Below, piece by piece: positions 1 to 6,411 of a DNA stretch of 13,317 nucleotides; the stretch's first letter is position 1, and every line of letters starts with the position of its first letter. The DNA is taken from the NCBI GenBank assembly GCA_016201685.1, contig JACQCJ010000020.1:1-13317 (forward strand), written 5' to 3'. Source of the DNA: Candidatus Peregrinibacteria bacterium (GTDB taxonomy: Bacteria; Patescibacteriota; Gracilibacteria; Peribacterales; Peribacteraceae). A program made the translations under genes and the position numbers. The notes beneath the pieces were generated by a model. It was not told where the DNA came from. It searched no databases and worked only from the letters and a program-made list of their open reading frames with translations.

Positions 1-377
1 AGCTTCTTCTTCCACGCGTCCGCGTCGGCCTTGGCGACTCCTTCCTTGAGCATCTTGGGGGCGCCATCGACGAGGGCTTTGGCTTCTCCAAGGGGGAGAC
101 CCGTGATCTCGCGGACCGCTTTGATCACCGCGATTTTCTGCCCGCCGCTCTCGGTCAGCTCGACGTTGAAAATGGTCTTTTCCTCATCGGCGCCTGCGGC
201 GCCGGCAGCAGGCGGTACGCCTGCTGCTGCGGCCACGGCGACCGGGGCGGCGACGGAAATTCCATACGCTTGTTCCATGTACTTCACGACGTTATTCAAC
301 GCAATGACGTTGAGCTTCTCGAGTGCCGAGATCACTGCTTGCTCTTCGGCGGAGAGGGTGATGGTAGAATCGGACAT
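1..377 (-). CDS. rplL: 50S ribosomal protein L7/L12 (partial, C-terminal end outside window)
   Basis: Stalk protein of the large ribosomal subunit that recruits and stimulates translational GTPases. Reading from the ATG at 377, 125 complete residues are visible before the window edge. The N-terminal dimerisation region (about residues 1-35, beginning MSDSTITLSAEEQAVISALE) is followed by an Ala/Gly/Pro-rich hinge (about 43-65). The C-terminal factor-binding domain follows, with EKTIFNVEL, IAVIKAVREITGLPLGEAK and ALVDGAPKMLKEGV. L7/L12 is usually 120-130 residues, so only a few residues are missing. It lies 34 bp downstream of rplJ, the standard operon order. No Shine-Dalgarno sequence precedes the ATG; the upstream stretch is pyrimidine-rich. 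Identification is by direct family resemblance and is secure. Confidence 0.96.
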   Translation of the reverse strand, partial: MSDSTITLSAEEQAVISALEKLNVIALNNVVKYMEQAYGISVAAPVAVAAAAGVPPAAGAAGADEEKTIFNVELTESGGQKIAVIKAVREITGLPLGEAKALVDGAPKMLKEGVAKADADAWKKK

Positions 378-411
378 GGTGGGAAAAAAGAAGAGGGATA
401 GAAATTGAAAA

Positions 412-948
412 TTATGCGATTGCAGGTTGTTTCTTCTTGGCGATTTCGCTCAGCAGTCTCGCGAATCCCGTGAAAGGGGAGTCGCACATGCTTGCGAAGG
501 AGACGAGCGGGGAGCGGATCATGCCTGCGAAGGTTGCCAGGAGCACCTGGCGCCCCGGGATCGTCGCGAGCACCTTCGCATCGAATTTGCTGAGGAGCTT
601 CCCCTCGAAGATGCCGCCGAGGAGCGATACCTGCTGGTGATCCTTGGCGTAGGTGAATGCCGTCTGCGCGCCGGAGACCGGATCGCTGTAGCTGAAGATG
701 CAGGCGACGGGGCCTTCCATCAGCTCATCCGTCGGTGCGGGCATGGAGAGTTCCTTCGCGGCGAGCTTCATCAGAGTCTTCTTGGCCACCTTCATTTCGG
801 CGCCGCTCTTCTTCAATTTCCTTCGCAGATCACTCACCTCTGACACCGTGAGGCCGATGTAGTGGGCGAAGATCACAGAGCTCGCTTTCGTGAACTTCTC
901 TTTCAGCACTCGGAGCTGCTCGGTCTTCTGCTGCTTCGTTAATGCCAT
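412..948 (-). CDS. rplJ: 50S ribosomal protein L10
   Basis: L10 is the base of the ribosomal stalk: it binds 23S rRNA and carries L7/L12 dimers on its C-terminal helix. The 178-residue product is of normal length. Its N-terminus (MALTKQQKTEQLRVLKEKF, then SVIFAHYIGLTVSEVSDLRR and AEMKVAKKTLMKLA) matches the rRNA-binding domain of the family, and MEGPVACIFSYSDP is the usual mid-domain strand. The C-terminal helix (about residues 150-175) would hold L7/L12. It is the first gene of the rplJ-rplL pair and is probably controlled by the leader at 949-1147. No Shine-Dalgarno sequence is visible; a C/T-rich hexamer repeat sits directly before the ATG. The start is well supported because the family N-terminus begins right there. 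Confidence 0.96.
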   Translation of the reverse strand: MALTKQQKTEQLRVLKEKFTKASSVIFAHYIGLTVSEVSDLRRKLKKSGAEMKVAKKTLMKLAAKELSMPAPTDELMEGPVACIFSYSDPVSGAQTAFTYAKDHQQVSLLGGIFEGKLLSKFDAKVLATIPGRQVLLATFAGMIRSPLVSFASMCDSPFTGFARLLSEIAKKKQPAIA

Positions 949-1147
949 GGATAGGGCTAGGGGGAGGGCTAGGGCTAGGATGAACTGAGGTTTTCTTCAG
1001 TGGAATACGCAAAGTCTCCCTAGGGTTTGTCCGGGAGACCAGCGAGGAACACGGCACGAATCACCAAGCCGGGGCCGAGTGGCCGATGCTGTATTCCTCG
1101 GAGGGGCTTATTTCGGCCTGCGGCCTTGTGCCCTCGGTCTTCGGACG
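949..1147 (-). promoter_or_regulatory. Probable ribosomal protein L10 leader (5' UTR of rplJ-rplL)
   Basis: Read on the minus strand, the segment between the predicted transcription start and rplJ contains GAAGACC (1142-1136) directly before GAGGGC (1135-1130). GCCCCTC (1107-1101) then pairs back and is followed by CGAGGAATAC. The arrangement 'GAAGAC, stem, CGAGG' is how I remember the L10 leader that binds the L10-L12 complex, and it stands at the expected place. Inside the loop is a GGCC-GCA-GGCC hairpin. Nearer the gene is an 8-bp hairpin of GGTCTCCC with GGGAGACT (1011-1040), closed by CGC/GCG (1008-1044). There is no U-run after it, so it is not a classic attenuator. A smaller ACTGA/TCAGT hairpin is at 984-1001. 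No covariance model could be run. Confidence 0.55.
952..979. repeat. Hexanucleotide tandem repeat (TAGGGC) before rplJ
   Basis: Plus-strand units are TAGGGC, TAGGGG, GAGGGC, TAGGGC and a partial TAGG. On the rplJ transcript this is a C-rich GCCCTA tract ending 3 nt before the start codon, where a ribosome binding site would normally lie. Confidence 0.7.
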
Positions 1148-1153
1148 AAAGGG

Positions 1154-1181
1154 AGTGTAGGGTGAACCGCTGGCAAGTCAA
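1154..1181 (-). promoter_or_regulatory. Candidate promoter for rplJ-rplL
   Basis: On the minus strand, a -35 box TTGACT (1181-1176, 5 of 6 consensus) is followed after 16 nt by a -10 box TACACT (1159-1154). Transcription would begin near 1147 and give a leader of about 200 nt. The 16-nt spacing and the TACACT box recur at secF in this window. Confidence 0.55.
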
Positions 1182-1428
1182 GCCCAATCCGCCTTCGCCC
1201 TGCGGGGCTTCGGCGAGACGAGCAGCCTGGTTGTAGTTTCTCAGCTTTCTGAGGCTATGTTTTTGATTCCCCCGAGTTCGACTCTGGATAAAGGGAGTCC
1301 AAAGCTTGCCAAGGATTCATGCCAGTGATTGTGCATTGGGGGTGGGAACCGCTCTCTTGTTTGGCGTGAGCCATGGGTTGCTCCGCCCTAGAGTCAGCCG
1401 CTCTGACGTCAAGCGCACTTCTGCGCTT
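1171..1428. ncRNA. Hairpin-rich non-coding region, candidate structured RNA of unknown identity
   Basis: This part of the 560-nt rplJ-rel gap has no credible coding sequence but many perfect inverted repeats. TGGCAAG (1171-1177) pairs with CTTGCCA (1305-1311) and encloses three hairpins. They are CGCC-TTC-GCCC / GGGC-TTC-GGCG (1190-1215), CTCAG/CTGAG (1240-1253), and GATTCCC/GGGAGTC (1265-1299). Further hairpins follow: CCAGTG/CATTGG (1322-1339), GTCAG/CTGAC (1393-1407), and AAGCGCA/TGCGCTT (1411-1428). I looked for hallmarks of tmRNA, RNase P RNA, SRP RNA and tRNA and did not find them. It could be an RNA on either strand, a long rel leader, or coincidental G+C-rich pairing. Strand and ends are not determined. 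Confidence 0.3.
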
Positions 1429-1480
1429 TCGGTCGTGTTCGCAGACGCTCTCCAGCACTGGCCGAGACCGCTTGGGCTGC

Positions 1481-1486
1481 TACACT
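1481..1486 (+). promoter_or_regulatory. Candidate -10 element for rel
   Basis: TACACT preceded by TGC resembles an extended -10 box. It lies 22 nt before the rel ATG at 1509, giving a short 5' UTR of about 16 nt with no Shine-Dalgarno sequence. No convincing -35 box is present at the right spacing. Confidence 0.35.
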
Positions 1487-1508
1487 TCTCCTCTCTTGCC
1501 TCGGTTCC

Positions 1509-3392
1509 ATGCCTTCATCCCCGGCACTCGCTCCATTCCTGGAGAAGATCCATCGGCACCGGCAGTCCTATCGTGAAGAACGTCTGCACAGCGCCTTCGC
1601 TCTCGCGGCAGACCTCTACGCAGGCAAGGAGCACTGGACGGGGGATCCTCTCGTGGAGCATGCGCTCGGTGTCATCGACATTCTCCTGCCGTTCCAACCG
1701 GATGAAGACACCATCGTCGCATGTCTGTTCCAGCATGTGCTGGAGACCAAAACGATGACGCTCGATCACCTGGAGGAGCGATGCGGGCCGGTCGTGCGCT
1801 CGCTCGTCTCGAGCATCCACTTGCTCTCGCACGTCACGCTCAAGAACCGCCGCCGTTCGATCGAGGATCTGCGACTGATGCTCCTCGGCGTGACCGATGA
1901 CATCCGCGTGCTCCTCGTCATCCTCGCGGATCGCTGCGAAGTCCTGCACCATCTCGAGCAGCTCCCCTCGGCCGATCGCAAGCGCATCGCGCGGGAAGTG
2001 CTCGGGCTCTTCGCGCCCGTGGCCGCGCGGCTCGGGATCCATACGCTCAAGCAGCGGCTCGAACTGCTCGCTTTTCCCATCGTCTATCCCTCCGATGCCG
2101 AATCGATTGCGGAGCAGTTCGCCGAGCTCCACGTGCGGTACGGAGAATTTCTCACGGCGGTGGCTGAACTCCTCCAAGCGGAGCTGAGGGCCGCGAGCAT
2201 CGATGCCGCCGTCGATTGCCGGGAGAAGCAGCCCTACAGCGTCTTCACGAAGATGCGGGCCAAGAGCCTCTCCCACATCGAGAAACTGCACGATCTCTTC
2301 GCGCTGCGGGTGATCGTCTCTGAACCCGCGGAATGCTACCAGACACTTGGGGTGCTCCACCGCTTGGGCCGTCCGGTCGCCAACCGCTTCAAGGACTACA
2401 TTGCCCTCCCCAAGCCCAACGGCTACCAGAGCCTCCACACGACCATCGCGCGGCTGCCCGGCGTACCGGAGGGCGTGCTCGTGGAGGTGCAAGTGCGCAC
2501 CGAGGCGATGCACCGCGAGGCGGAGTACGGCATTGCCGCGCACTGGAGCTACAAGGAAGGCGGCGCCGCCGAGCGCGCGAAACTTCAGCAAGTCTTGAGT
2601 GCCCAGCACGCCGTGAAGGAGGAGGGTCGCAGTCGTACGCTCGTCGACCACATCTTCGTCCTCACGCCGAAGGGCGACATCGTGGAGCTGCCGGAGGGCG
2701 CCACCCCGCTCGATTTCGCCTTCCAGATCCACACGACCCTCGGGCTCGCGTTCCGCTCCGCGCGCGTGAATGGCGTGATCGCACCGATCGACTACGCGCT
2801 CGAGAACGGCGACATCATCGAAGTGCAGACCCACGCCTCCCCGAAACCTTCGCCCGAGTGGATGCAACTCCTCAAGATGGCATCGTCGCGCTCCCGACTC
2901 AAGCGGTACCTCTACTCGCTCAACCGCGCGCAGTTCGTGGCAGCCGGGCGCACTCTCGTCAATGCTGAACTCAACAAGCATCGTCTCTCGCCGCTCGATC
3001 CCGATCTCACGCTCCTGGGCGCGTACGACGGGCGCATCCTGTCCTTCGCCGAGCGCGAGGATCTCCTCATGAAGATCGGGCAGGGGTCCGAAAAGCCGGC
3101 GTCGTTGCTCCTCAATCTCGACAAGCTCCATCTCCCGCCCATTCTCGTCAAACCTCTCAAGCGGCCCCGATCGTCACGGCGCGATGACCGAATCATCGAA
3201 ATGGAAGACGGTGTGCCCATGCCCTACCGCTTCGCGAAGTGCTGCAAGCCCCAGGAGAAGGATCGTCCGGATTTGCTCGGCTTCATCACGCGCATGGGCG
3301 ACGTCTCCATTCACGTGAAAGGCTGCCGCATGGTCAAGCATTTGAATCCTGAGCGCAGGGTGGGGGTACGGTGGGGGAGGAACGAATCATGA
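1509..3392 (+). CDS. rel: RelA/SpoT-family (p)ppGpp synthetase with degenerate hydrolase domain
   Basis: Makes the alarmone (p)ppGpp by moving pyrophosphate from ATP to GDP/GTP, linking starvation to growth control on the ribosome. Domains of the 627-residue protein: HD region (about 25-190), synthetase (about 215-350), TGS (about 380-442), helical linker, and a C-terminal CC/zinc-finger-like region (FAKCCKP, Cys578, Cys579, Cys606). The synthetase core is intact: CREKQPYS at 237-244, Asp262, RFKDYIALPKPNGYQSLH at 293-310, and Glu326 in EVQVRT. RFKD is the RxKD form found in bifunctional Rel, not the EFDD of E. coli RelA. In the HD region His51 and Asp141 (LADR) remain, but the metal-binding HD pair is Gln75-His76 and the downstream Asn is Val145, so hydrolysis is probably lost. 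The usual C-terminal ACT domain is absent (long Rel proteins are about 730-750 residues). The ATG at 1509 is the only plausible start after in-frame stops at 1389 and 1404. The gene overlaps the start of the next gene. Confidence 0.93.
   Translation: MPSSPALAPFLEKIHRHRQSYREERLHSAFALAADLYAGKEHWTGDPLVEHALGVIDILLPFQPDEDTIVACLFQHVLETKTMTLDHLEERCGPVVRSLVSSIHLLSHVTLKNRRRSIEDLRLMLLGVTDDIRVLLVILADRCEVLHHLEQLPSADRKRIAREVLGLFAPVAARLGIHTLKQRLELLAFPIVYPSDAESIAEQFAELHVRYGEFLTAVAELLQAELRAASIDAAVDCREKQPYSVFTKMRAKSLSHIEKLHDLFALRVIVSEPAECYQTLGVLHRLGRPVANRFKDYIALPKPNGYQSLHTTIARLPGVPEGVLVEVQVRTEAMHREAEYGIAAHWSYKEGGAAERAKLQQVLSAQHAVKEEGRSRTLVDHIFVLTPKGDIVELPEGATPLDFAFQIHTTLGLAFRSARVNGVIAPIDYALENGDIIEVQTHASPKPSPEWMQLLKMASSRSRLKRYLYSLNRAQFVAAGRTLVNAELNKHRLSPLDPDLTLLGAYDGRILSFAEREDLLMKIGQGSEKPASLLLNLDKLHLPPILVKPLKRPRSSRRDDRIIEMEDGVPMPYRFAKCCKPQEKDRPDLLGFITRMGDVSIHVKGCRMVKHLNPERRVGVRWGRNES
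3373..3391 (+). promoter_or_regulatory. Shine-Dalgarno and coupled ATGA start for the transporter gene
   Basis: GGAGG (3376-3380), inside a longer G-rich run, stands 8 nt before ATG at 3389. That ATG overlaps the rel stop codon as ATGA. It is the clearest ribosome binding site in the window and supports translational coupling of the transporter to rel. A later start at 3503 remains possible. Confidence 0.5.
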
Positions 3393-4387
3393 TCGTTTCT
3401 CCCAACTTCGTCCGCCGCGGGCGGACTCCGTCGGGCAGGCGTTTCTCGTTTCTCGATGCATTGCCGATTGAGAACAAGAAACGCACTGCCATACTGTCGT
3501 CGATGACTCTCACGAAGACCCGAGCAGGCGAACTCTTTGTTCTCACCGAGGCATTCCTCTGGAGTCTCTTCCCCGTCATCACCATTCTGACGTTCTCGGC
3601 CATGGGGCCGCTCTTCTCGGCGGGCATCAGCACGATCCTGTCGTCCTTCTTCTTCGCCGGTCTGCTGACGCTCAGAGGAACGTGGTCGCAATTGCGCAGG
3701 AAGACTGCGTGGAAAGACGTTCTCCTCGCATCGCTCTTGATCGGTGTTGTGCTCTACGGATTGTTCTTCGTGGGACTGCGGGCGACGACGGCCGGGAATG
3801 CCAGCATCATGGCGCTCATGGAGGTATTCTTCTCCTTCCTCATCCTCGGGATCATCGTGGGTCATGAGGCGCTCGATGGACGTCACCTCGTTGGAGCTTT
3901 GTGCATGGTCGGCGGTGCGTTGCTCATCCTCCTTCCCAAGTCGTTCGGTTGGCACTCCGGCGATCTGCTCATCGTCCTCGCCATCGCGTTCGGTCCCATC
4001 GGCAATCTCCACGCGCAGCGCGCGAGGAAGATCGTCAGCGCGGAATGCATCATGTTCGTCCGGAGCACCATCAGCGGATGCTCCTTACTTCTGCTCGCAT
4101 TGCTTCTCGAGCCCTGGCCGTCTGTTGCAGGTATTTCCTCATCCATCGAGTTTTTGCTCATCAATGGTTTTGTCATGATGGGATTCGAGAAGATCCTGTG
4201 GCAGGAGGCCATCCATCGCATTCCCATCACCAAGGCCATCTCGCTCGCGAGCATCGCGCCACTCTTCACGCTCGTGTTCGCGCGACTGTTCCTCCACGAA
4301 CGGATCATGGCGTACCAGATCGCGGCGTTCGTGCCGATTTTCGTCGGGGTCGTGTTGCTGACGAAGAGTCGGAATCGAGAGCTATGA
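3389..4387 (+). CDS. EamA/DMT-superfamily membrane transporter
   Basis: An inner-membrane protein of the drug/metabolite transporter type with about ten hydrophobic segments, probably an exporter or permease of small metabolites; the substrate cannot be told. The two-half EamA layout is visible. The first half opens with GELFVLTEAFLWSLFPVITI and includes the LRATTAGNASIMALMEVFFS segment typical of the family. The second half contains AFGPIGNLHAQRARK, WQEAIHRIPITKAISLASIAPLFTLVFA and the FLHERI motif. Two starts are possible. ATG 3389 overlaps the rel stop as ATGA and has a good Shine-Dalgarno sequence, giving 332 residues with a basic 38-residue N-terminal extension. ATG 3503 gives 294 residues, the usual family length, and has a promoter-like sequence 7 nt upstream. 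I list the longer form. The gene ends convergently to the HicA-like gene, 55 bp away. Confidence 0.85.
   Translation: MIVSPNFVRRGRTPSGRRFSFLDALPIENKKRTAILSSMTLTKTRAGELFVLTEAFLWSLFPVITILTFSAMGPLFSAGISTILSSFFFAGLLTLRGTWSQLRRKTAWKDVLLASLLIGVVLYGLFFVGLRATTAGNASIMALMEVFFSFLILGIIVGHEALDGRHLVGALCMVGGALLILLPKSFGWHSGDLLIVLAIAFGPIGNLHAQRARKIVSAECIMFVRSTISGCSLLLLALLLEPWPSVAGISSSIEFLLINGFVMMGFEKILWQEAIHRIPITKAISLASIAPLFTLVFARLFLHERIMAYQIAAFVPIFVGVVLLTKSRNREL
3468..3495 (+). promoter_or_regulatory. Possible internal promoter for a leaderless short transporter form
   Basis: TTGAGA (3468-3473), a 16-nt spacer, CATACT (3490-3495), then 7 nt to ATG 3503. The geometry repeats that of other promoter candidates in the window and would start transcription at about the A of the ATG. 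It lies inside the coding sequence of the longer form, so it is only suggestive. Confidence 0.3.
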
Positions 4388-4390
4388 CGA

Positions 4391-4422
4391 TAAAAAAGCG
4401 AAAGTAGTGAGTACTTCGTCGC
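4391..4422 (-). terminator. Rho-independent terminator of the HicA-like gene
   Basis: On the minus strand, GCGA-(CG)-AAGTA pairs with TACTTTCGC: nine base pairs with a 2-nt bulge and a 5-nt loop CTCAC. Six T's and ATCG follow. It begins 21 nt after the stop codon of the 4443-6332 gene and lies between the two convergent genes. The plus strand has no T-run after the hairpin, so it works in one direction only. Confidence 0.75.
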
Positions 4423-4442
4423 ATATCTCGATAGCCATTTGC

Positions 4443-6332
4443 TCAGATCTCTCTTTTGTCTTCATTCTCCTCCGGTGCATTATCGTAGACTCGGATGAAC
4501 TTCTCCTCGTCGATGCGAAGCTGTGCCAATTCAGTCTGGATGTAGCCCACGGCCAAGCCGCTGCGATTTTTGGTCCGGAATGGATACGAGTGTGTGGAGA
4601 ATCCTGCCTCCCCAAAGCGTAAATTTTCGTGCGATCCATGACCGGGGGAGAACCGAACGCCGAGTTTTTCGAGAACGTTCCTGTACGTGCGATACCCCGG
4701 GAATTTTTTTGGAAAACGACGACGCAGCGGATGCTTTTCATCGATGGCAACGGTTGTTCCATTGGTATCAGGTACGGCAGTTTCCTTGATGGAAACGCTG
4801 GATTCGAGCCGGCCCAGGGGAATGCGTATCGCGCATAGATCTTCCAATTGTTCGCCTGCAATGCGCAGATGCTGTTCCGCTTTCAGATCAGAGGGATCGG
4901 CTTCTTGGGCATCTGGGAACATCGCGTGCACATCGCTTTTCCCTGCTTTGCTGCAACAGATCAAAAACGTTTCTTGTTCTCTGAAGATAATGAGCGGGGA
5001 TGCCTTCGATGCCAACAGCATGAGGAGCGGTTCTCGAATCCAATACTCATTGATTCTCCCTCTCAATGCGTTGTCTGCATTCAGCAAAATAGGAACATGT
5101 GGGTCGTTTGCAGGGACTGGGCGGAGGAATGAAGAAGGATCCCCGGGGCAAATCGCCTTCTGTTCATGAATGCTGACAGACACACTTCGAGATAGGTTCA
5201 TCCTGCACGCAAGACTGAATGGCGCGGGAAGAAGGGGTGTCTCGAGAAATGGATCCACATCGTTCATCGTGGTAGCGATTGTCGTTGTATCCAATCCTCC
5301 GTTCCCCGCCAAAAAGACTCGGTTCCCGGCTGGGAGGATCTCGCTGTAGATCATGTCACCAAGCGGCAAGAAGAATTTGCCTTCATCGACGCCAGATACT
5401 GCACCGATGGATCGAAGAGCTTCTGCAAGTTGCGGCAATCTTCGACGATGTTCGTACGCATCAAGAGCCGGACGAAGAGCATGTTTTATGTCTGCTGACA
5501 CAGAAATAATCCATGACTTAAGAGCTACAAGCCATGCCTTGTCGTTCCTGTCGTGTTCATACGATGAAATGCGATCTGCACGATTGATCGTGACAAAAGG
5601 AATCCTACGGACTTTCTCTCTCAAAGCTCCACTGTACGCGGAGGAGTTCGCTTCACCTCCAATAATTTTTTCACACAGTATCTCATAGATTGCCTGACGC
5701 ATTCTCTCCATCATTTCGAAGACTCTCATTGAGCCTTTTTTTACATCTTCCGCATGAGAAAGATGAAACAAATTGTTCAGAACATGCCTTGTTGCTGATG
5801 TGGCAACACTGACAAGAAGCGGTATGTCTTTATCAGGATCATTCCGTATGCTTTTTGTGGAGCGATAACTCATCATGACTTTGGCGATTTGCCGGGCTGT
5901 TCGATCGATCCAGTCCAACATCTCGGAGGTTGGATTCAAGGCAGTGGGACTCGCTCCTTGACGGCTTTCTATTTGTAAAAACATATCGGTTTCAATTTCA
6001 CTTCTAGTATGTTCTGTTGCTTTCATTGTTCCTGGCTCTAATGCAAGTTGATATGCCTCATCCAGCATTTCTTTTGCAGTTTTTTTCCAGCCGTTGAATC
6101 CTGGATGTTCTTTCCACCTGCCCGCCAGGCCGTTTCCGCGGTGGACGTTTGCACTGATATTCTGAGTTTCAAGCAGTGTCTTCATGAGTGACGGTCCTTG
6201 TACTGCCAATTCTTCAAGGCCCTGGTTATGCAAATGCCCTAATGTGTTTTTGGAAAATCTTTCTGCGACGACAGCATGGCTGGAGATGAAGGATGCCAAT
6301 GCTTCAGAAGCTTCAGGGGAAAGCAGAGCCAT
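4443..6332 (-). CDS. Large protein of unknown function with C-terminal HicA-like domain
   Basis: A 629-residue protein, not recognised over most of its length. Residues 1-330 are mostly helical and charged, with no signal peptide or membrane segment. Residues 330-535 alternate short strands and loops. Residues about 543-620 resemble HicA/YcfA mRNA-interferase toxins: YRNVLEKLGVRFSPGHGSHENL, broken here as YRNVLEKLGVRFSP then GHGSHENLRF, with His568 in the GSH motif that carries the catalytic histidine of HicA. A basic segment (SYPFRTKNRSGLA) and a final helix (YIQTELAQLRIDEEKF) follow, as in HicA. Stand-alone HicA is only 60-90 residues. No HicB-like gene is adjacent. An upstream TTG at 6338 is in frame, but ATG 6332 fits the promoter geometry better. 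It has its own promoter and terminator and is clearly A+T-richer than its neighbours (one sampled 60-nt row is 42% G+C against 63% in a secF row), so it may have been acquired. RNase activity is inferred, not shown. Confidence 0.75.
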   Translation of the reverse strand: MALLSPEASEALASFISSHAVVAERFSKNTLGHLHNQGLEELAVQGPSLMKTLLETQNISANVHRGNGLAGRWKEHPGFNGWKKTAKEMLDEAYQLALEPGTMKATEHTRSEIETDMFLQIESRQGASPTALNPTSEMLDWIDRTARQIAKVMMSYRSTKSIRNDPDKDIPLLVSVATSATRHVLNNLFHLSHAEDVKKGSMRVFEMMERMRQAIYEILCEKIIGGEANSSAYSGALREKVRRIPFVTINRADRISSYEHDRNDKAWLVALKSWIISVSADIKHALRPALDAYEHRRRLPQLAEALRSIGAVSGVDEGKFFLPLGDMIYSEILPAGNRVFLAGNGGLDTTTIATTMNDVDPFLETPLLPAPFSLACRMNLSRSVSVSIHEQKAICPGDPSSFLRPVPANDPHVPILLNADNALRGRINEYWIREPLLMLLASKASPLIIFREQETFLICCSKAGKSDVHAMFPDAQEADPSDLKAEQHLRIAGEQLEDLCAIRIPLGRLESSVSIKETAVPDTNGTTVAIDEKHPLRRRFPKKFPGYRTYRNVLEKLGVRFSPGHGSHENLRFGEAGFSTHSYPFRTKNRSGLAVGYIQTELAQLRIDEEKFIRVYDNAPEENEDKREI

Positions 6333-6338
6333 GTTCAA

Positions 6339-6366
6339 AATTTAGAACTTTTTCTAAAAATGTCAA
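6339..6366 (-). promoter_or_regulatory. Consensus promoter of the HicA-like gene
   Basis: On the minus strand, a perfect -35 box TTGACA (6366-6361), a 16-nt spacer, a -10-like TAAATT (6344-6339), then only 6 nt before ATG 6332. Transcription would begin at about the start codon, giving a leaderless mRNA. There is no Shine-Dalgarno sequence, which is consistent. Confidence 0.65.
6341..6358. promoter_or_regulatory. Operator-like inverted repeat inside the promoter spacer
   Basis: TTTAGAA (6341-6347), 4-nt spacer CTTT, TTCTAAA (6352-6358): a perfect 7-bp inverted repeat that nearly fills the gap between the -35 and -10 boxes and overlaps the -10 box. A repressor bound here would block RNA polymerase. 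Which protein binds is unknown. Confidence 0.45.
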
Positions 6367-6411
6367 TATTTGATTTTTCGCAGAAGGGTGTCCTTTTCTT
6401 GCCAATACACG

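Noticed and set aside
1008..1044. GGTCTCCC/GGGAGACT hairpin as a terminator before rplJ
   Set aside because: No U-run follows in either direction; it is better explained as part of the leader fold.
1267..1300. GAGTTCGACTC resembling a tRNA or tmRNA T-loop
   Set aside because: The T-stem has mismatches, no acceptor stem or CCA follows at the right distance, and no tmRNA 5' end or tag frame was found upstream.
1255..1458. 67-codon minus-strand frame in the rplJ-rel gap
   Set aside because: No family resemblance or ribosome binding site, and the DNA is dominated by inverted repeats.
1306..1758. 150-codon plus-strand frame before and overlapping rel
   Set aside because: It overlaps the true rel start in another frame, is Ser/Arg-rich without motifs, and covers the hairpin region.
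1515..3131. 538-codon open frame on the minus strand inside rel
   Set aside because: The opposite strand encodes an unmistakable Rel protein; long antisense frames are common in G+C-rich genes and this one has no recognisable motif.
4388..4442. Small HicB-like antitoxin gene after the HicA-like gene
   Set aside because: Only 55 bp separate the two convergent stop codons, and they hold the terminator; no frame of useful size exists.
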